A stretch of DNA of 64,000 nucleotides from Acrocarpospora macrocephala (GCF_009687865.1 NZ_BLAE01000031.1:45073-109072), one strand, 5' to 3'. Positions 25,982 through 35,655 are shown, numbered from the stretch's first letter. The notes: generated by a model not told the origin, from the sequence alone. Translations and numbers: made by a program.

Positions 25982-27394
25982 TCAGACGCTGGGCACGGTG
26001 TCCACCCAGCGCGTCGAGGCGGACCGGTAGGAGTTGACCCGGTTGAGGACCTCGGTGGGCGCGACGACTTCGTTCTTGGAGTGGTAGAACCAGTCGACCT
26101 GCTGGACGTACGTGCGGGGGGTCGAGCTGCCGAGCAGGCCGCCGCTGATGAACCACAGGTTGAAGTTCACCGACTGGACCGTCTCGGGGTAGTAGATGTC
26201 ACCGTGCGTCGCGAAGAGCGCGCCGTCGATGTAGTACTTGATCTGGCCGCCGGAGACCTGGAGGACCAGGTCGTGCCAGCCGTCGTAGCTGATGCGGTTC
26301 TCGGTGTGCACGTTGACCGCCAGCCAGGGTTCGTTGCGGTAGGTCTCCCAGGAGGTGGCGTACATGATGTTGGCGGGCTCGCCCCAGCCGCCGTTGGGCA
26401 GATACTCGAAGTCCTGCTCGCTGTAGTTCGGGTCGAGGTCCTGGTTGAGCGGCGTGATCGTGAAGAAGGTCTGCACGATGTGGTCGCCGTCGGGGCCGCT
26501 GATCGGGGCGTCGGAGAATTTGACGCGGGCCGCGTAGGTGCCCTCCAGGAACTTGCGCTGGTGCAGCACTTCGGACTGCTGGGTGCCGGCCGAGGTGCCG
26601 TCGGTGACCGACTTGAGCTGGAGCGCCTTGTTGGTGCCCGAGACGACGGGGAAGGAGATGTTCCCCTGCGGCCAGGTCGCTCCGGGGATGCCGGGGCCGC
26701 CCTGGTTGGTGCGGATGGTCCAGTTGTGTGCGCTGATGGTGCTGTCGTTGGCGTCGGTGTAGTTGAAGTCGTCGAACACCACGCCGGAGCCGCCCGGCGG
26801 GGGACCGCTCGGCGAGGGCGACGGCGACGGAGACGGGGACGGCGATGGGTTGCCGCCGGTCGGCGCGGTGCCCCAGAGCAGGGTGCCGTTCTGGTAGACG
26901 GTCACCTTCGTCCAATCGATGTACGAGGTGTTCGTCCCGAAGGAGTAGTCGTCGCTCTGGGTGATGCGCTGCCAGTCGGCGCGGTAGAAACGCAGCTGCA
27001 TGTCACCGGACTGGGCGCCGGTGGCCAGGGTGCCGGAGGTGAAGCCGACTTCCAGGTAGCGGTCGGCGGTGGCCGTGCCGGGCGAGATGGCGCCGAAGGT
27101 GCCGGTGACCGTGGAACAGGACACGACCGCCCAGGAGCAGGCGAAGCGGTACTGCTGCGAGGCGGAGTCGGCCTTGAAGTAGTAGCGGATCTTGAGGCCG
27201 CTCAGCGGGATCGCGGTGGTGCCGTTGTTGATCAGGTTGAACCAGGGTTCGACCTGGTCGGCGGTGACGCCGGAGGCGCTGGTCTTGTACTGCAAGCGGA
27301 CGGATGTCGCGGCGTCGGCCGGGAGGGCGACCAGGCCGATGAGGGCGAGAGCGGACACCAGTCCGCCGGCTAACCACTTCTTTCTGGACAACAT
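25982..27394 (-). CDS. Secreted CBM3-GH16 endoglucanase-type enzyme
   Basis: 470 residues. Signal peptide 1-28 (cleavage ADA/AT). Residues 29-175 look like a family 3 carbohydrate-binding module (LQYKTSASGVTADQVEPWFN and LKIRYYFK). A Pro-Ser repeat linker spans 183-197. The catalytic domain (205-440) contains EQDFE, the E-x-D-x-E motif of GH16, with Glu326 as predicted nucleophile and Glu330 as acid/base. GH16 enzymes cut beta-1,3/1,4-glucans, agarose-type galactans or chitin-glucan links; the fine specificity is not readable. GAAAGGAAG precedes the ATG. It starts 31 bases after the dasD stop, so it may belong to the end of the das operon or be separate. Confidence 0.85.
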   Translation of the reverse strand: MLSRKKWLAGGLVSALALIGLVALPADAATSVRLQYKTSASGVTADQVEPWFNLINNGTTAIPLSGLKIRYYFKADSASQQYRFACSWAVVSCSTVTGTFGAISPGTATADRYLEVGFTSGTLATGAQSGDMQLRFYRADWQRITQSDDYSFGTNTSYIDWTKVTVYQNGTLLWGTAPTGGNPSPSPSPSPSPSPSGPPPGGSGVVFDDFNYTDANDSTISAHNWTIRTNQGGPGIPGATWPQGNISFPVVSGTNKALQLKSVTDGTSAGTQQSEVLHQRKFLEGTYAARVKFSDAPISGPDGDHIVQTFFTITPLNQDLDPNYSEQDFEYLPNGGWGEPANIMYATSWETYRNEPWLAVNVHTENRISYDGWHDLVLQVSGGQIKYYIDGALFATHGDIYYPETVQSVNFNLWFISGGLLGSSTPRTYVQQVDWFYHSKNEVVAPTEVLNRVNSYRSASTRWVDTVPSV

Positions 27395-27425
27395 TCTTCC
27401 TTTCGGTGTACGAATCCCCCGAGGT

Positions 27426-28715
27426 CTACGGAATGAGCGGCCCGATATGGATGCCCTGGGCGGCCAGCCGGGCCAGGTGCGGGTCGAGCCGCCGGAGGAA
27501 GTCCGGGTAGTCCTGGGGGGAGCCCCAGGCCACTTCGGCGAAGGCGCACAGGCGGGGGAAGGTCTGGCGCTCGACGTCGTCGGGGGTGGGCATGTATTCG
27601 GTCCAGAGCTGCGCTTGCACGCCGAGGATCCGGCCGTCCGCTCCGGGTGGGGCGGGGGGTGGGTCGAAGTGGTATGCGTCGGACAGCGTGAGGACCCGGT
27701 CGGGGGCGAAGGGGCCCGGCTGGAATTCGACGGGGTAGTCGAGATATGTCCGGGTATGTGGGGCTAGGACGACGTCGCGGCCTTCGAGGGCGGCGAGCGG
27801 GCCGCTCTGCTCGTCGAGCCAGGTCATCGTGGTCGCGCCGGGAGGGCCGTCCGCTTTCTCGTGCCAGTAGACGAGGCGGCGTCCTCGGCGCTGGAGGTGC
27901 TCGGCCATCCTCGTCATGATCCAGCTCCTGGCCGCGTGCGCGCCGGGGAGCCCGAGTTCGCGGATACGCTCCTGGGCGCGGGGGGTTCTCTCCCATTCGC
28001 CGGGACGGCATTCGTCCCCGCCCACATGCACGTACTGATCCGGAAATATCTCGATAACTTCGTCCAGCACCTCCTCGAAGAAGGTGATCGTGGACTCTTC
28101 CAGGTTGAGCGTGTGCGGGCTGATTCCCCAGGCGTCCCACACCGGCAGCTGGCGGGAGGGGTCGTTGCCCAGATGCGGATACGCGGCGAGCGCGGCCTGG
28201 ACATGACCCGGGAGCCCGATCTCGGGGACGATCCGGACAAACCTCTCCGACGCGTACGCGACGAGCTCCCGGATGTCGTCGTGCGTGTAATGATCGCCGG
28301 ACACCTCGGTGAGCCGGGGGTGCCGCTTGATCTCCAGGCGCCAGCCTTGATCGTCGCTCAGGTGCAGCTGGAGCACGTTGAGCTTGTGCAGGGCCAGCAG
28401 GTCGATCAATCTGCGGATGAAGTCCGTCGGCATGAAATGCCGGGCGACGTCCAGCATGAGGCCGCGCCAGGGGTACTTGGGGCGGTCCTCGATCGTGGCG
28501 TGGGGGAGCGCGTCGCCGTATAGGGCGAGGGTTTGGCGGGCGTAGAAGTGGCCCGCGTCGCCTCCGGCGGTGAGGTCGACGCCCGTGGGGGATATTTCCA
28601 GACGGTAGCCTTCCTGTCCGAGTGTTGGGTCTGGTGGTGCGAGCCGGACACGCTCAGGGTCGTACGCGACAGTGCCCCCGAGAACGGCCAGTTTCCTGGG
28701 CCGCGGAATTATCAC
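27426..28715 (-). CDS. dasD: GH20 beta-N-acetylhexosaminidase of the das operon
   Basis: 429 residues, shorter than many secreted GH20 enzymes and without a signal peptide, so intracellular. The catalytic pair is Asp234-Glu235 in HVGGDECRP; the barrel signature YPWRGLMLDVARHFMP and substrate-stacking WLDEQSG and VQAQLWTEY follow. It would split imported N,N'-diacetylchitobiose into GlcNAc. Lies 18 bases downstream of the dasC stop. The order dasA-dasB-dasC-dasD with a divergent GntR gene is that of the Streptomyces das locus, where dasD is a beta-N-acetylglucosaminidase. Confidence 0.85.
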   Translation of the reverse strand: MIIPRPRKLAVLGGTVAYDPERVRLAPPDPTLGQEGYRLEISPTGVDLTAGGDAGHFYARQTLALYGDALPHATIEDRPKYPWRGLMLDVARHFMPTDFIRRLIDLLALHKLNVLQLHLSDDQGWRLEIKRHPRLTEVSGDHYTHDDIRELVAYASERFVRIVPEIGLPGHVQAALAAYPHLGNDPSRQLPVWDAWGISPHTLNLEESTITFFEEVLDEVIEIFPDQYVHVGGDECRPGEWERTPRAQERIRELGLPGAHAARSWIMTRMAEHLQRRGRRLVYWHEKADGPPGATTMTWLDEQSGPLAALEGRDVVLAPHTRTYLDYPVEFQPGPFAPDRVLTLSDAYHFDPPPAPPGADGRILGVQAQLWTEYMPTPDDVERQTFPRLCAFAEVAWGSPQDYPDFLRRLDPHLARLAAQGIHIGPLIP

Positions 28716-28733
28716 GTGGAGATCCCTCTCAGG

Positions 28734-29558
28734 TCAGCCCTTGATCGCGCCGGCGGTGAACCCGGAGGTCACCCGGCGCTGCAGGAGGAGGAAGATGAGC
28801 AGGACAGGCAGCATGAAGAGGGTGGCGGCGGCCATCGTGGCGCCCCAGTCCGTGCCGAAGATGTTGCTGAACGACGACAGCCAGACCGGCAGGGTGCGGT
28901 CGTCCTGGTTCTTGATGATCAGCGCGTTCGCGAAGGCGAACTCATTCCACGCGGTGATGAACCCGAACAGGGAGGTGGACATCAGGCCCGGCGCGAGGAG
29001 CGGGAAGACGACCCGGCGGAACGCGACCAACCGGCTCGCGCCGTCCATCTGGGCGGCTTCCTCCAGCTCCGGCGGGATCGCCGCGAGGAAGCCCCGGAGC
29101 GTGACGATCGTGAACGGAAGCGTCGTCATGAAGTAGATCAGGCTGAGCATGGACAGCTTGTCGAGCATGCCGGTGTCGCGGGCGATGATGAACATCGAGA
29201 TCAGCAGCGCCTCCCAGGGCGCCATCTGGGCGATGAAGACCATCAGGATGAAGCCGCGCCGTCCCCGCCACCGCATCCGCGCCACCGCGAACGCGGCGAG
29301 CAGCGCGACGACCAGGGCGGCCAGGACCGCGCTGACGGTCACCAGCAGGCTGTTACGCCAGAACAACCCGAATCCGTCGGCGTTCACGGCGGTGGCGAAA
29401 TGCTCGAGCGTGGGGTTCGCAGGCCAGAACGTTGGGGTGTCGGCCTGGATGTCCTTCGTGGGTTTGAACGCGGTCAGCACCATCCAGTAGACGGGGAAGA
29501 CCGAGACGATCAGGACCGACAGGGCGGCCAGGGTGAGCGGGAGGCGCCGGAGTCTCAC
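28734..29558 (-). CDS. dasC: Chitobiose-type ABC transporter permease 2
   Basis: 274 residues, six transmembrane helices, MalG/CUT1 family. The EAA loop is PPELEEAAQMDGASRLVAFR, followed by the VVFPLLAPGLMSTSLFGFI segment. The ATG overlaps the dasB stop by ATGA, indicating coupled translation. No ATPase gene is in the operon; in Streptomyces the shared MsiK ATPase, encoded elsewhere, serves DasABC. Confidence 0.8.
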   Translation of the reverse strand: MRLRRLPLTLAALSVLIVSVFPVYWMVLTAFKPTKDIQADTPTFWPANPTLEHFATAVNADGFGLFWRNSLLVTVSAVLAALVVALLAAFAVARMRWRGRRGFILMVFIAQMAPWEALLISMFIIARDTGMLDKLSMLSLIYFMTTLPFTIVTLRGFLAAIPPELEEAAQMDGASRLVAFRRVVFPLLAPGLMSTSLFGFITAWNEFAFANALIIKNQDDRTLPVWLSSFSNIFGTDWGATMAAATLFMLPVLLIFLLLQRRVTSGFTAGAIKG

Positions 29559-30538
29559 AGCTGGTCTCCTTTCGTGTGGTCTCCTTCGTGCCGGAGCATC
29601 CGCCGCAGGTGCGTGATCAGGGCGGCGACCAGGATCAGGACGGTCAGCGTGGAGATGGCCGCGCCCAGGTCGTATTTATGGAGGGATTGGGCGATCTGGT
29701 AGGCGTACACGGGGAGGGTGGTGGTCGCGCCGTCCGGGCCGCCGCGGCTGATCGCCCAGATCTGGGCGAAACACTTGAACACCCAGATCACCTCGAGGGA
29801 GGTGATCAGCCCGAACAGCGGGCGCAGGATCGGGAAGGTGACATTTCTGAATATCTGCCATCCGGTCGCGCCGTCGATCCGCGCGGATTCGTAGAGCTCC
29901 GCCGGAATCGTGGTCAGTCCCGCGTACAGGGTGAGCGCCGCGAACGGCACCGACTGCCAGACGACGACCACCACCAGGATGACGAACGTGGACGTGCCGT
30001 CCGCGAACCAGGGGTAACCCCGGAAGGACTCGAGACCGAGCGTGGCCAGCAGCCAGTTGACCACGCCCAGCCTCGACTGGAACAACCACTGGAAGATGGT
30101 GGTCGCCGCCAGAACCGGCGTCGCCCAGGTGAGCACCAGGCCACTCATCACGGCCAGCCGCAGGCGTTTCCGCAGCCGGGCGATCATCAACGCGACGAGG
30201 GTGGAGATCACCATGATCGCGGCGACGTTCACGGCCGTCCACAGGAGGGTCCGCCAGACCACCGACCAGAACTCGTCGCTGCCGAGGACCTCCTGGTAGT
30301 TCTCCAGACCGACGAAGGCCGCCCCGCCACGGATCAGCTCGCCGGTCCGGAAGTGCTGGAAAGAGATCACCACACTGCGCAGCAGCGGGTAGAGCAGGAG
30401 ATACGCGGCCCCGAGCACGGTGGGGGCGACTAGCAGATACGGCCATAATCCGGCCATCCGGGATCGTCCCGGGCTCCGCCGGGTGAGCGGCGGCGCGGGA
30501 CTTTCCTGGCGGGGGGCGACCACGGGCGGTGCGGACAC
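29555..30538 (-). CDS. dasB: Chitobiose-type ABC transporter permease 1
   Basis: 327 residues from a GTG at 30538 that follows GAGGAAG; an upstream in-frame ATG at 30640 would add 34 residues lying over an intercistronic hairpin and is less likely. MalF/CUT1 family: first helix LWPYLLVAPTVLGAAYLLLY, EAA loop PAELYESARIDGATGWQIFR. Probably pairs with DasC and the lipoprotein DasA. The 168-base gap to dasA contains a strong hairpin. Confidence 0.8.
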   Translation of the reverse strand: MSAPPVVAPRQESPAPPLTRRSPGRSRMAGLWPYLLVAPTVLGAAYLLLYPLLRSVVISFQHFRTGELIRGGAAFVGLENYQEVLGSDEFWSVVWRTLLWTAVNVAAIMVISTLVALMIARLRKRLRLAVMSGLVLTWATPVLAATTIFQWLFQSRLGVVNWLLATLGLESFRGYPWFADGTSTFVILVVVVVWQSVPFAALTLYAGLTTIPAELYESARIDGATGWQIFRNVTFPILRPLFGLITSLEVIWVFKCFAQIWAISRGGPDGATTTLPVYAYQIAQSLHKYDLGAAISTLTVLILVAALITHLRRMLRHEGDHTKGDQL

Positions 30539-30580
30539 GGGCTTCCTCGGAAGGTCGTGGGGAGCATGGGTGGGAGGGTC

Positions 30581-30606
30581 GGCCCACCTTTCGGGAAGGG
30601 TGGGCC
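30581..30606 (-). promoter_or_regulatory. Intercistronic hairpin between dasA and dasB
   Basis: GGCCCACC and GGTGGGCC form an 8-base stem, extendable by three pairs, around a CGGG loop. There is no T-run, so it is more likely a partial terminator or RNA-stabilising stem that keeps binding-protein mRNA more abundant than permease mRNA (inference). Confidence 0.55.
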
Positions 30607-30705
30607 GCGCTCCTACGACTTGGTGGGGGGCTTGGAACACCTGACGGAATGCCGCTGCTGCTCCGGATACGGTCGGATTCCGTTTCGTGGGCGTGAGCCG
30701 TACAG

Positions 30706-31974
30706 CTACGACTTGGTGTTGAGGATGTCCGTGATGACCTGGGACGCCGCGGCGGATTCGGTCGCGGGGTCGCCGCCGGTGAGGACCTTGGTCAGGTATT
30801 CCTTGATGACGTTCTTCGCCTCGACCGCGGCCCAGTTGGGGGAGTTCGGGGTGGCGTGCCCGTTGGTCGCGCCGATGGCCATCGCCGCCGCGCCCTCGCT
30901 GCCGCTCAGCACGCCGGCGAAGGACGCCTTGTTCGGGACGTACGACATCTCCTTGGCCATGTCGAGCTGGAACTTCTCACCCGCCAGGGCCTTGACGACC
31001 TCGTACGCGGCGTCGGGATTCTTGGACGCCTCCGGGATGATCAGGTCGGATCCGCCGGTGAACACCGCGCCCGGCTTGTCGGCCGTCTTCCCCGGAATCG
31101 GGAAGAATCCCAGCTTCCCGGCCAGCTCCGGATTGGCCTTCTCGATCGCGGTCGCTCCGCCGGGGGAGGAGATCAGCTGCGCCACGTCGCCCTTCGCGAA
31201 CACGTCGGCCTGCGGCGGCTTGGCCTCGTCGGAGTCGCGCGGCCCTTCGCCCAGCGCCTGCAGCTTCTGGTAGAACCCGATCCCGGCGATCGCCTGCGGC
31301 GTGTCCAGGGCGCCCTTCCACTGGTCGCCCTCCCGGACCGCCAGGTCGCCGCCCTCGTCCCAGATGAACCCGGCGAGGGTGTACCAGTTCTGGCCTGGTA
31401 AGTAGATGCCCTGCGTACCGCCCTTGTTGAGCTTGGTCGTGACCTCGATCCATTCGTCCCGCGTCTTCGGTGCCGCCGTGATCCCGGCCTTCTCGAACAG
31501 GTTCTTGTTGTAGATCACGACCCGGTTCGCCGCGTACCACGGGATCCCGAACTGCCGCCCGTCGATCTTGCCCGGCTCGGCGAGCCCGGGAATCCAGTCG
31601 GTGCCCCCCAACTCGGCGACCTTGTCGGTGAGGTCCTTGACGCCGCCGCTCGCCGCGTACTCAGCCACCTGGGTGTTCCCGACCTCGATCACGTCGGGCG
31701 CGTCGTTGCTGGCCAGCGCGCTGGTGACCTTCTGCCCGATGCCGTCCCACTCCTGGATCTGGATGTCCAGCGTGGTCCCCTGGTGGCTCGCCTCGAAGTC
31801 GGACTTGAACCGGCTGATGACCCCGTCGGTGAAGCTGTCCCGCATGACCCAGACGGTCAGTTTGACCGGCCCCGCGTCAGCGCTGGGAGTGGTGGATTCT
31901 GGCGTGGATCCGCACGCGGTCAGGCCGGCGGCGAGCGCCAGCACCGCCGAGGCGGTAAGGAAGCGGGACCTCAT
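30706..31974 (-). CDS. dasA: Chitobiose-type sugar-binding lipoprotein
   Basis: 422 residues. Lipobox LTAC makes Cys21 the lipidation site. Family 1 extracellular binding protein with DasA-like features: APDVIEVGNTQ, the WYTLAGFIWDEGGDLAVREG segment, and WKGALDTPQAI. In streptomycetes DasA binds N,N'-diacetylchitobiose; the same ligand is inferred from synteny with a GH20 gene, two permeases and a DasR-like regulator. A DasR-type operator lies 52 bases upstream of its start. Confidence 0.82.
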   Translation of the reverse strand: MRSRFLTASAVLALAAGLTACGSTPESTTPSADAGPVKLTVWVMRDSFTDGVISRFKSDFEASHQGTTLDIQIQEWDGIGQKVTSALASNDAPDVIEVGNTQVAEYAASGGVKDLTDKVAELGGTDWIPGLAEPGKIDGRQFGIPWYAANRVVIYNKNLFEKAGITAAPKTRDEWIEVTTKLNKGGTQGIYLPGQNWYTLAGFIWDEGGDLAVREGDQWKGALDTPQAIAGIGFYQKLQALGEGPRDSDEAKPPQADVFAKGDVAQLISSPGGATAIEKANPELAGKLGFFPIPGKTADKPGAVFTGGSDLIIPEASKNPDAAYEVVKALAGEKFQLDMAKEMSYVPNKASFAGVLSGSEGAAAMAIGATNGHATPNSPNWAAVEAKNVIKEYLTKVLTGGDPATESAAASQVITDILNTKS

Positions 31975-32025
31975 TGGTACTCCCAGTGGTCAGATATTGG
32001 TAAGCAATCTGCCTGCTTCGAGTAG

Positions 32026-32041
32026 AGTGGTCTTAACCAGT
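32026..32041. promoter_or_regulatory. DasR-type (dre-like) operator between dasA and dasR
   Basis: AGTGGTCTTAACCAGT agrees with 14 of 16 positions of the Streptomyces dre consensus A[GC]TGGTCTAGACCA[GC]T (from memory); only the two central bases differ. Further TGGTC half-sites occur on each side (AGTGGTCAG near 31984 and ACTGGTCAT at 32081). Confidence 0.75.
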
Positions 32042-32100
32042 TGTCCCGTCAAGGCCTGTTATCAAGCGTTAATCTGGCCAACTGGTCATAAGCTGGTAAG

Positions 32101-32844
32101 GTGCAGGTTGTGACTCTGAACATGCGGGCCGGGCTGAAGCGCGACCGAGTGCGCGACTTCCTGCTCGACTTCATCGCCGACAAGAAGCCGGGCGAGGCCA
32201 TCCCCTCCGAACGCGACCTGTGCAAGGAACTCGGCGTCTCCCGCCCCACCCTCCGCGCCGCCATCGACGACCTGGTCCGCTCCGGCCAACTCGTCCGAGA
32301 ACACGGCCGAGGCACCTTCACCGGCCCCCACCGCGTCACCCAGGCCCTCGCCGCCACCCCCAGCGGCTCGTTCTACGCCCCACCCGCCGAGGGCCACTGG
32401 GCCAGCCGCATCCTCGAATTCGGCTCCGCCCCCGCCGGCCCCCAACTCGCCAGCCGCCTCCAACTCGCCCCCGCCGCCCCCGTCCTCCGAGTCGTACGCC
32501 TCCGCCTGGTCGACGACGAACCCATGGCCATCGAACGCCTCCACCTCCCCCACGCACTGGTCGACGGCCTGGTTCCCTCAGACATGGAATCCGGCTCGTT
32601 CTATCGCTTTCTCCGCGAACGTTTCAGCGTGGACGTGCGCAGCGCCATACAGACCATCGAGGCAACAGTCACCGACGAGACAGAGGCAGAACTGCTCCAC
32701 GTGCCGGAACATTTCCCGGCATTGATGGTGGAGCGCACCACCAGAGACGTGAACGGCCGGATCGTCGAGTTCACCCGCTCCATCTACCGAGGCGACCGCT
32801 ACCGAGTCACCTCAGAACTAAACTTCGACGCCGATTCCGGCTGA
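32101..32844 (+). CDS. dasR: GntR/HutC-family regulator, DasR-like
   Basis: 247 residues from GTG 32101; GTG 32110 and ATG 32122 are alternatives, and the spacing of AAGG favours 32110. Winged helix: IPSERDLCKELGVSRPTLRA then AIDDLVRSGQLVREHGRGTF. The UTRA effector domain (about 85-245) has DEPMAIERLHLP and RSIYRGDRYRVTSEL, which resemble DasR closely. DasR represses GlcNAc/chitin genes and is released by amino-sugar phosphates. Divergent from dasABCD with the dre-like operator between. It could instead be a local paralogue dedicated to this operon. Confidence 0.75.
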   Translation: MQVVTLNMRAGLKRDRVRDFLLDFIADKKPGEAIPSERDLCKELGVSRPTLRAAIDDLVRSGQLVREHGRGTFTGPHRVTQALAATPSGSFYAPPAEGHWASRILEFGSAPAGPQLASRLQLAPAAPVLRVVRLRLVDDEPMAIERLHLPHALVDGLVPSDMESGSFYRFLRERFSVDVRSAIQTIEATVTDETEAELLHVPEHFPALMVERTTRDVNGRIVEFTRSIYRGDRYRVTSELNFDADSG

Positions 32845-32988
32845 TCCCGCCCAGGCCGCATGGTCACGGTACGCAGGTCGTCCAGCGTGGCCGGACCGGT
32901 TCTTCTTGTTCCCGCGAAATGGACGTACTATCGCCGGTTCCCGGACATTATGGGTCTGATGCATGGACCTGGATTCCCGGAGGGGTGG

Positions 32989-33444
32989 ATGGCGCGTCGC
33001 GTGTGGCCGACCAAGTCGATTGCCCTGGTCATCGTATTTGTGCTGTCCGGATGTGGGGATAACGCCCCTCCGGAGCCGACCGCGGCCGAAGCCGGCGAGG
33101 TGCTCAAGAGCCATATCGACCAGACGTTGAAGCATGCATTCGCCGAGAACATAAAGATCACGGACCCCGGCGGAAAGGACATCCCCTGCGGTAATGGAAA
33201 GTACCGGCGTACCTACGCCGCCGAAGCCGACGCCGGAGCTGGTTCAGGTGATTCTGAGATAATCACCGTCGCACTTATCGGCGCACTGCGCTCTGTGGCC
33301 GATTATGACCTCGTCGGCCCCCTCAGCCAGTTGACCCAAGAAGAGGCTGTGAGTGCGAAATATCATACGAGACTCGTTCTTTCCTCTCCTGCCAAAGGCA
33401 GGATGGTGGCACGAGGTGAGACAGAGTGCTTGTCATTGAGTTGA
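32989..33444 (+). CDS. Small lipoprotein of unknown function
   Basis: 151 residues from an ATG that follows GGAGGGG. Signal sequence and lipobox LSGC place the lipid anchor at Cys22. The mature part (about 130 residues) has two further Cys (in DIPCGNGKYRRTY and GETECLSLS), which may pair. No family recognised. It ends 11 bases from the stop of the convergent DUF6571 gene. Codons look somewhat less GC-rich than those of the das genes. Confidence 0.65.
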   Translation: MARRVWPTKSIALVIVFVLSGCGDNAPPEPTAAEAGEVLKSHIDQTLKHAFAENIKITDPGGKDIPCGNGKYRRTYAAEADAGAGSGDSEIITVALIGALRSVADYDLVGPLSQLTQEEAVSAKYHTRLVLSSPAKGRMVARGETECLSLS

Positions 33445-33455
33445 CGAGGGTAAAG

Positions 33456-35525
33456 TTAGTCGAATGGTGATGGGTTTTGCTTCAATGCGCGACCTCGGCT
33501 TCCGTCGATGACTACCTTAAGCCACTCGTGAGCCTCGCCCAGCTCCTTCTTTTCTGTTCCGCCGGACCCATTGGCGATCAGCCAATCATTGAAGTTCTTC
33601 AGGGCGTTCTTGTCTTTGGCTATCTTGTCGAATGACAGCAGGTTTCCGTTGTCATCAGTGATGGGCGGATGGGAGAAGCGTGCATCGGTCAACGGAACCT
33701 TGGCCTTGAAGCCGTGTTCCATGAGCATGTTCGCCATCCAGCCGTCCATGGCCAGAGCAGCGGCATCTGACTTCGCGGTCAGTGCGTCCATTCGGGTCTC
33801 GTCGATCTCTAGCACGGACTCCAGGCCGGGAGGTGCAAGAGTGGAGAGACCAAGCCATAGGATCTGACCTCCCATGCCAGGCACAGCAAGGCCCCCCACA
33901 CCAAGAGCCAGTCCAGCCGCGAACATTTGCGCCTTGATTCGCTGCTGGTCGATGGCATCCAGCTTCCCCTGGACCTCACGCTCGGCTGCGAACTGCAGGC
34001 CCGCGACATACCCCATCGCCCTCATCGTGCGTTCGAGATACCCGACTCCGTTGCCGCCGTCCTTTGCGGCGGCCGTGTTGATGAGTCTGTCGGCGAGGAC
34101 CCCCATGCCTTCTTCGAAGGGTTTGATGTTGCCCGGAGAGTTCGCGAAGGTCTTGACGAATTCATACGTGTCTTTCGGGCTTAGGCGAAATACTGGGTCC
34201 AGTCCGGGGATGATGGTTTTGGCGTCCTCGAACGCGCTGGGCTGGGTGCGGTTGGCATCACCGAGGTTCGCTCCTTCGACTATCTCGGTGGCGTACGAAC
34301 CGGCGAGTTCGGCGAGGCGTATGCGGGTCGGTTCGGCGATCTTCAGTGACGGAAGTGTCGTCATCAGTTGGAAGGCATTCCGGACAGCCTCCGTGGAGTG
34401 CGCCCCGTCCTTCTCGTCGTAGGCGCCTGATGCGGCGGCCAGCATCCGGCCGAAGGCGTCGGCGCGTGAATTCTCCTTCTCCTGCAAGTCCGCCTGCCAG
34501 GAGAAGGTGGAAGAGACTTTCACCCTCTCGTTCAGTCGGTGAAGCGACGCAGCCAGGGATCCGTACTCCTTGGTCGCAGTAGAGATCGCCGTTCTCGCGG
34601 CTTCGGGATTGTTGCCCAGGGCGTAGAGATATCCGGCCAGGCTCGTGCCGTTCACCGTGCTCTCGCCGCTCAGCGCATGTCGGCTCACCACGGTCGAAAG
34701 CCAGGCCGCGGGAAAGTCGCCGGTTCGGAGCAGGTCGCCCAAAGCCTGATTACCGTGCTCCGGGTCGTATGCTCCGGCATTGTCCTTGAGTTCCGCGAAG
34801 TCTGCCGCGATGGCGCTACTTTTCGGTGGCTGGAAGAGCGTGGATGCGTGTCCAGGGTCCCGGCCGGTCACCATCTCATACCGGGTTTCGGCGAAGCCCG
34901 GCACCTGCGCTCCGAAGCTGACCGCGGTACCGAAAGCCCGGCTGACCAGGTCGATCGTGTCGTCAGGATCTTTCATGCCCGCCCGGAGCTTGGCGGGGAT
35001 CCCAAGCGTGCCTTCGGCTCCGAGCGTGGCGAAGAAGGAGGCGCTGAAATCCGCGTCATTCCAGTGTGCGCCCAACTCGGCCGCCATTTCGGCGAGCACG
35101 TCATCGTTGGTTTTGCCGCCGGGCCATCCCCAGTCGATCGCCTGGATGCCGGCGAAGCGTTCCGCCAGCGCCTTCCCCTGCCGCCGCGCCTCCGCCTGGG
35201 ACAACATCGTTTTTTCGTCCAGCGGCACCAGACCGCTCAGCAGGCCCGGCGCCCACGACCGGATATTAGCCGAGGCCTGAATCGCCTGATTGCGTCTGCG
35301 GAGCTGCGGTAATTCGGTTTCGAGCCAGTCCAGAATTTGCCCGACCGGCTGCAGGCCCAGACTCGACAGGTCGGCGCTGGTCAGCAGGCGGCGGATCGCT
35401 TCCATCTCTTCTTTGATGACATCGCGGCCACTTGTGAGAGAGGCGATGAACGTGCTCATCAGACCTGGATCGATGCCACTGAAATCCGGTGACAACGGCC
35501 CCGTTCCAGGGGGTCCCTGCTCCAT
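33456..35525 (-). CDS. DUF6571-like protein (WXG100/ESX-associated)
   Basis: 689 residues; ATG preceded by GGAGAGAG. Mostly helical; a short hydrophobic stretch lies near residue 545 (MFAAGLALGVGGLAVPGMGG), and no signal peptide is present. The arrangement (an N-terminal helical segment with WGWPGGKTNDD, then DPEHGNQALGDLL and WLSTVVSRHAL) resembles actinomycete DUF6571 proteins, which occur with small WXG100-type partners. Here a small WXG-like gene is divergent at 35656. Could be an ESX-type substrate or toxin carrier, but no toxin domain was recognised at the C-terminus. Family assignment moderate. Confidence 0.6.
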   Translation of the reverse strand: MEQGPPGTGPLSPDFSGIDPGLMSTFIASLTSGRDVIKEEMEAIRRLLTSADLSSLGLQPVGQILDWLETELPQLRRRNQAIQASANIRSWAPGLLSGLVPLDEKTMLSQAEARRQGKALAERFAGIQAIDWGWPGGKTNDDVLAEMAAELGAHWNDADFSASFFATLGAEGTLGIPAKLRAGMKDPDDTIDLVSRAFGTAVSFGAQVPGFAETRYEMVTGRDPGHASTLFQPPKSSAIAADFAELKDNAGAYDPEHGNQALGDLLRTGDFPAAWLSTVVSRHALSGESTVNGTSLAGYLYALGNNPEAARTAISTATKEYGSLAASLHRLNERVKVSSTFSWQADLQEKENSRADAFGRMLAAASGAYDEKDGAHSTEAVRNAFQLMTTLPSLKIAEPTRIRLAELAGSYATEIVEGANLGDANRTQPSAFEDAKTIIPGLDPVFRLSPKDTYEFVKTFANSPGNIKPFEEGMGVLADRLINTAAAKDGGNGVGYLERTMRAMGYVAGLQFAAEREVQGKLDAIDQQRIKAQMFAAGLALGVGGLAVPGMGGQILWLGLSTLAPPGLESVLEIDETRMDALTAKSDAAALAMDGWMANMLMEHGFKAKVPLTDARFSHPPITDDNGNLLSFDKIAKDKNALKNFNDWLIANGSGGTEKKELGEAHEWLKVVIDGSRGRALKQNPSPFD

Positions 35526-35655
35526 GATCTCTCTCCACCCTGTAGCCGCCCCGCTTCACTCTAATATTCGTACGACAGATTGGTCTGGTGTACCTGCATA
35601 AACGATGGCAGATCCCATAACGTGGAAGTAATCGCGACGTTTAGCGAAGGGGCAT

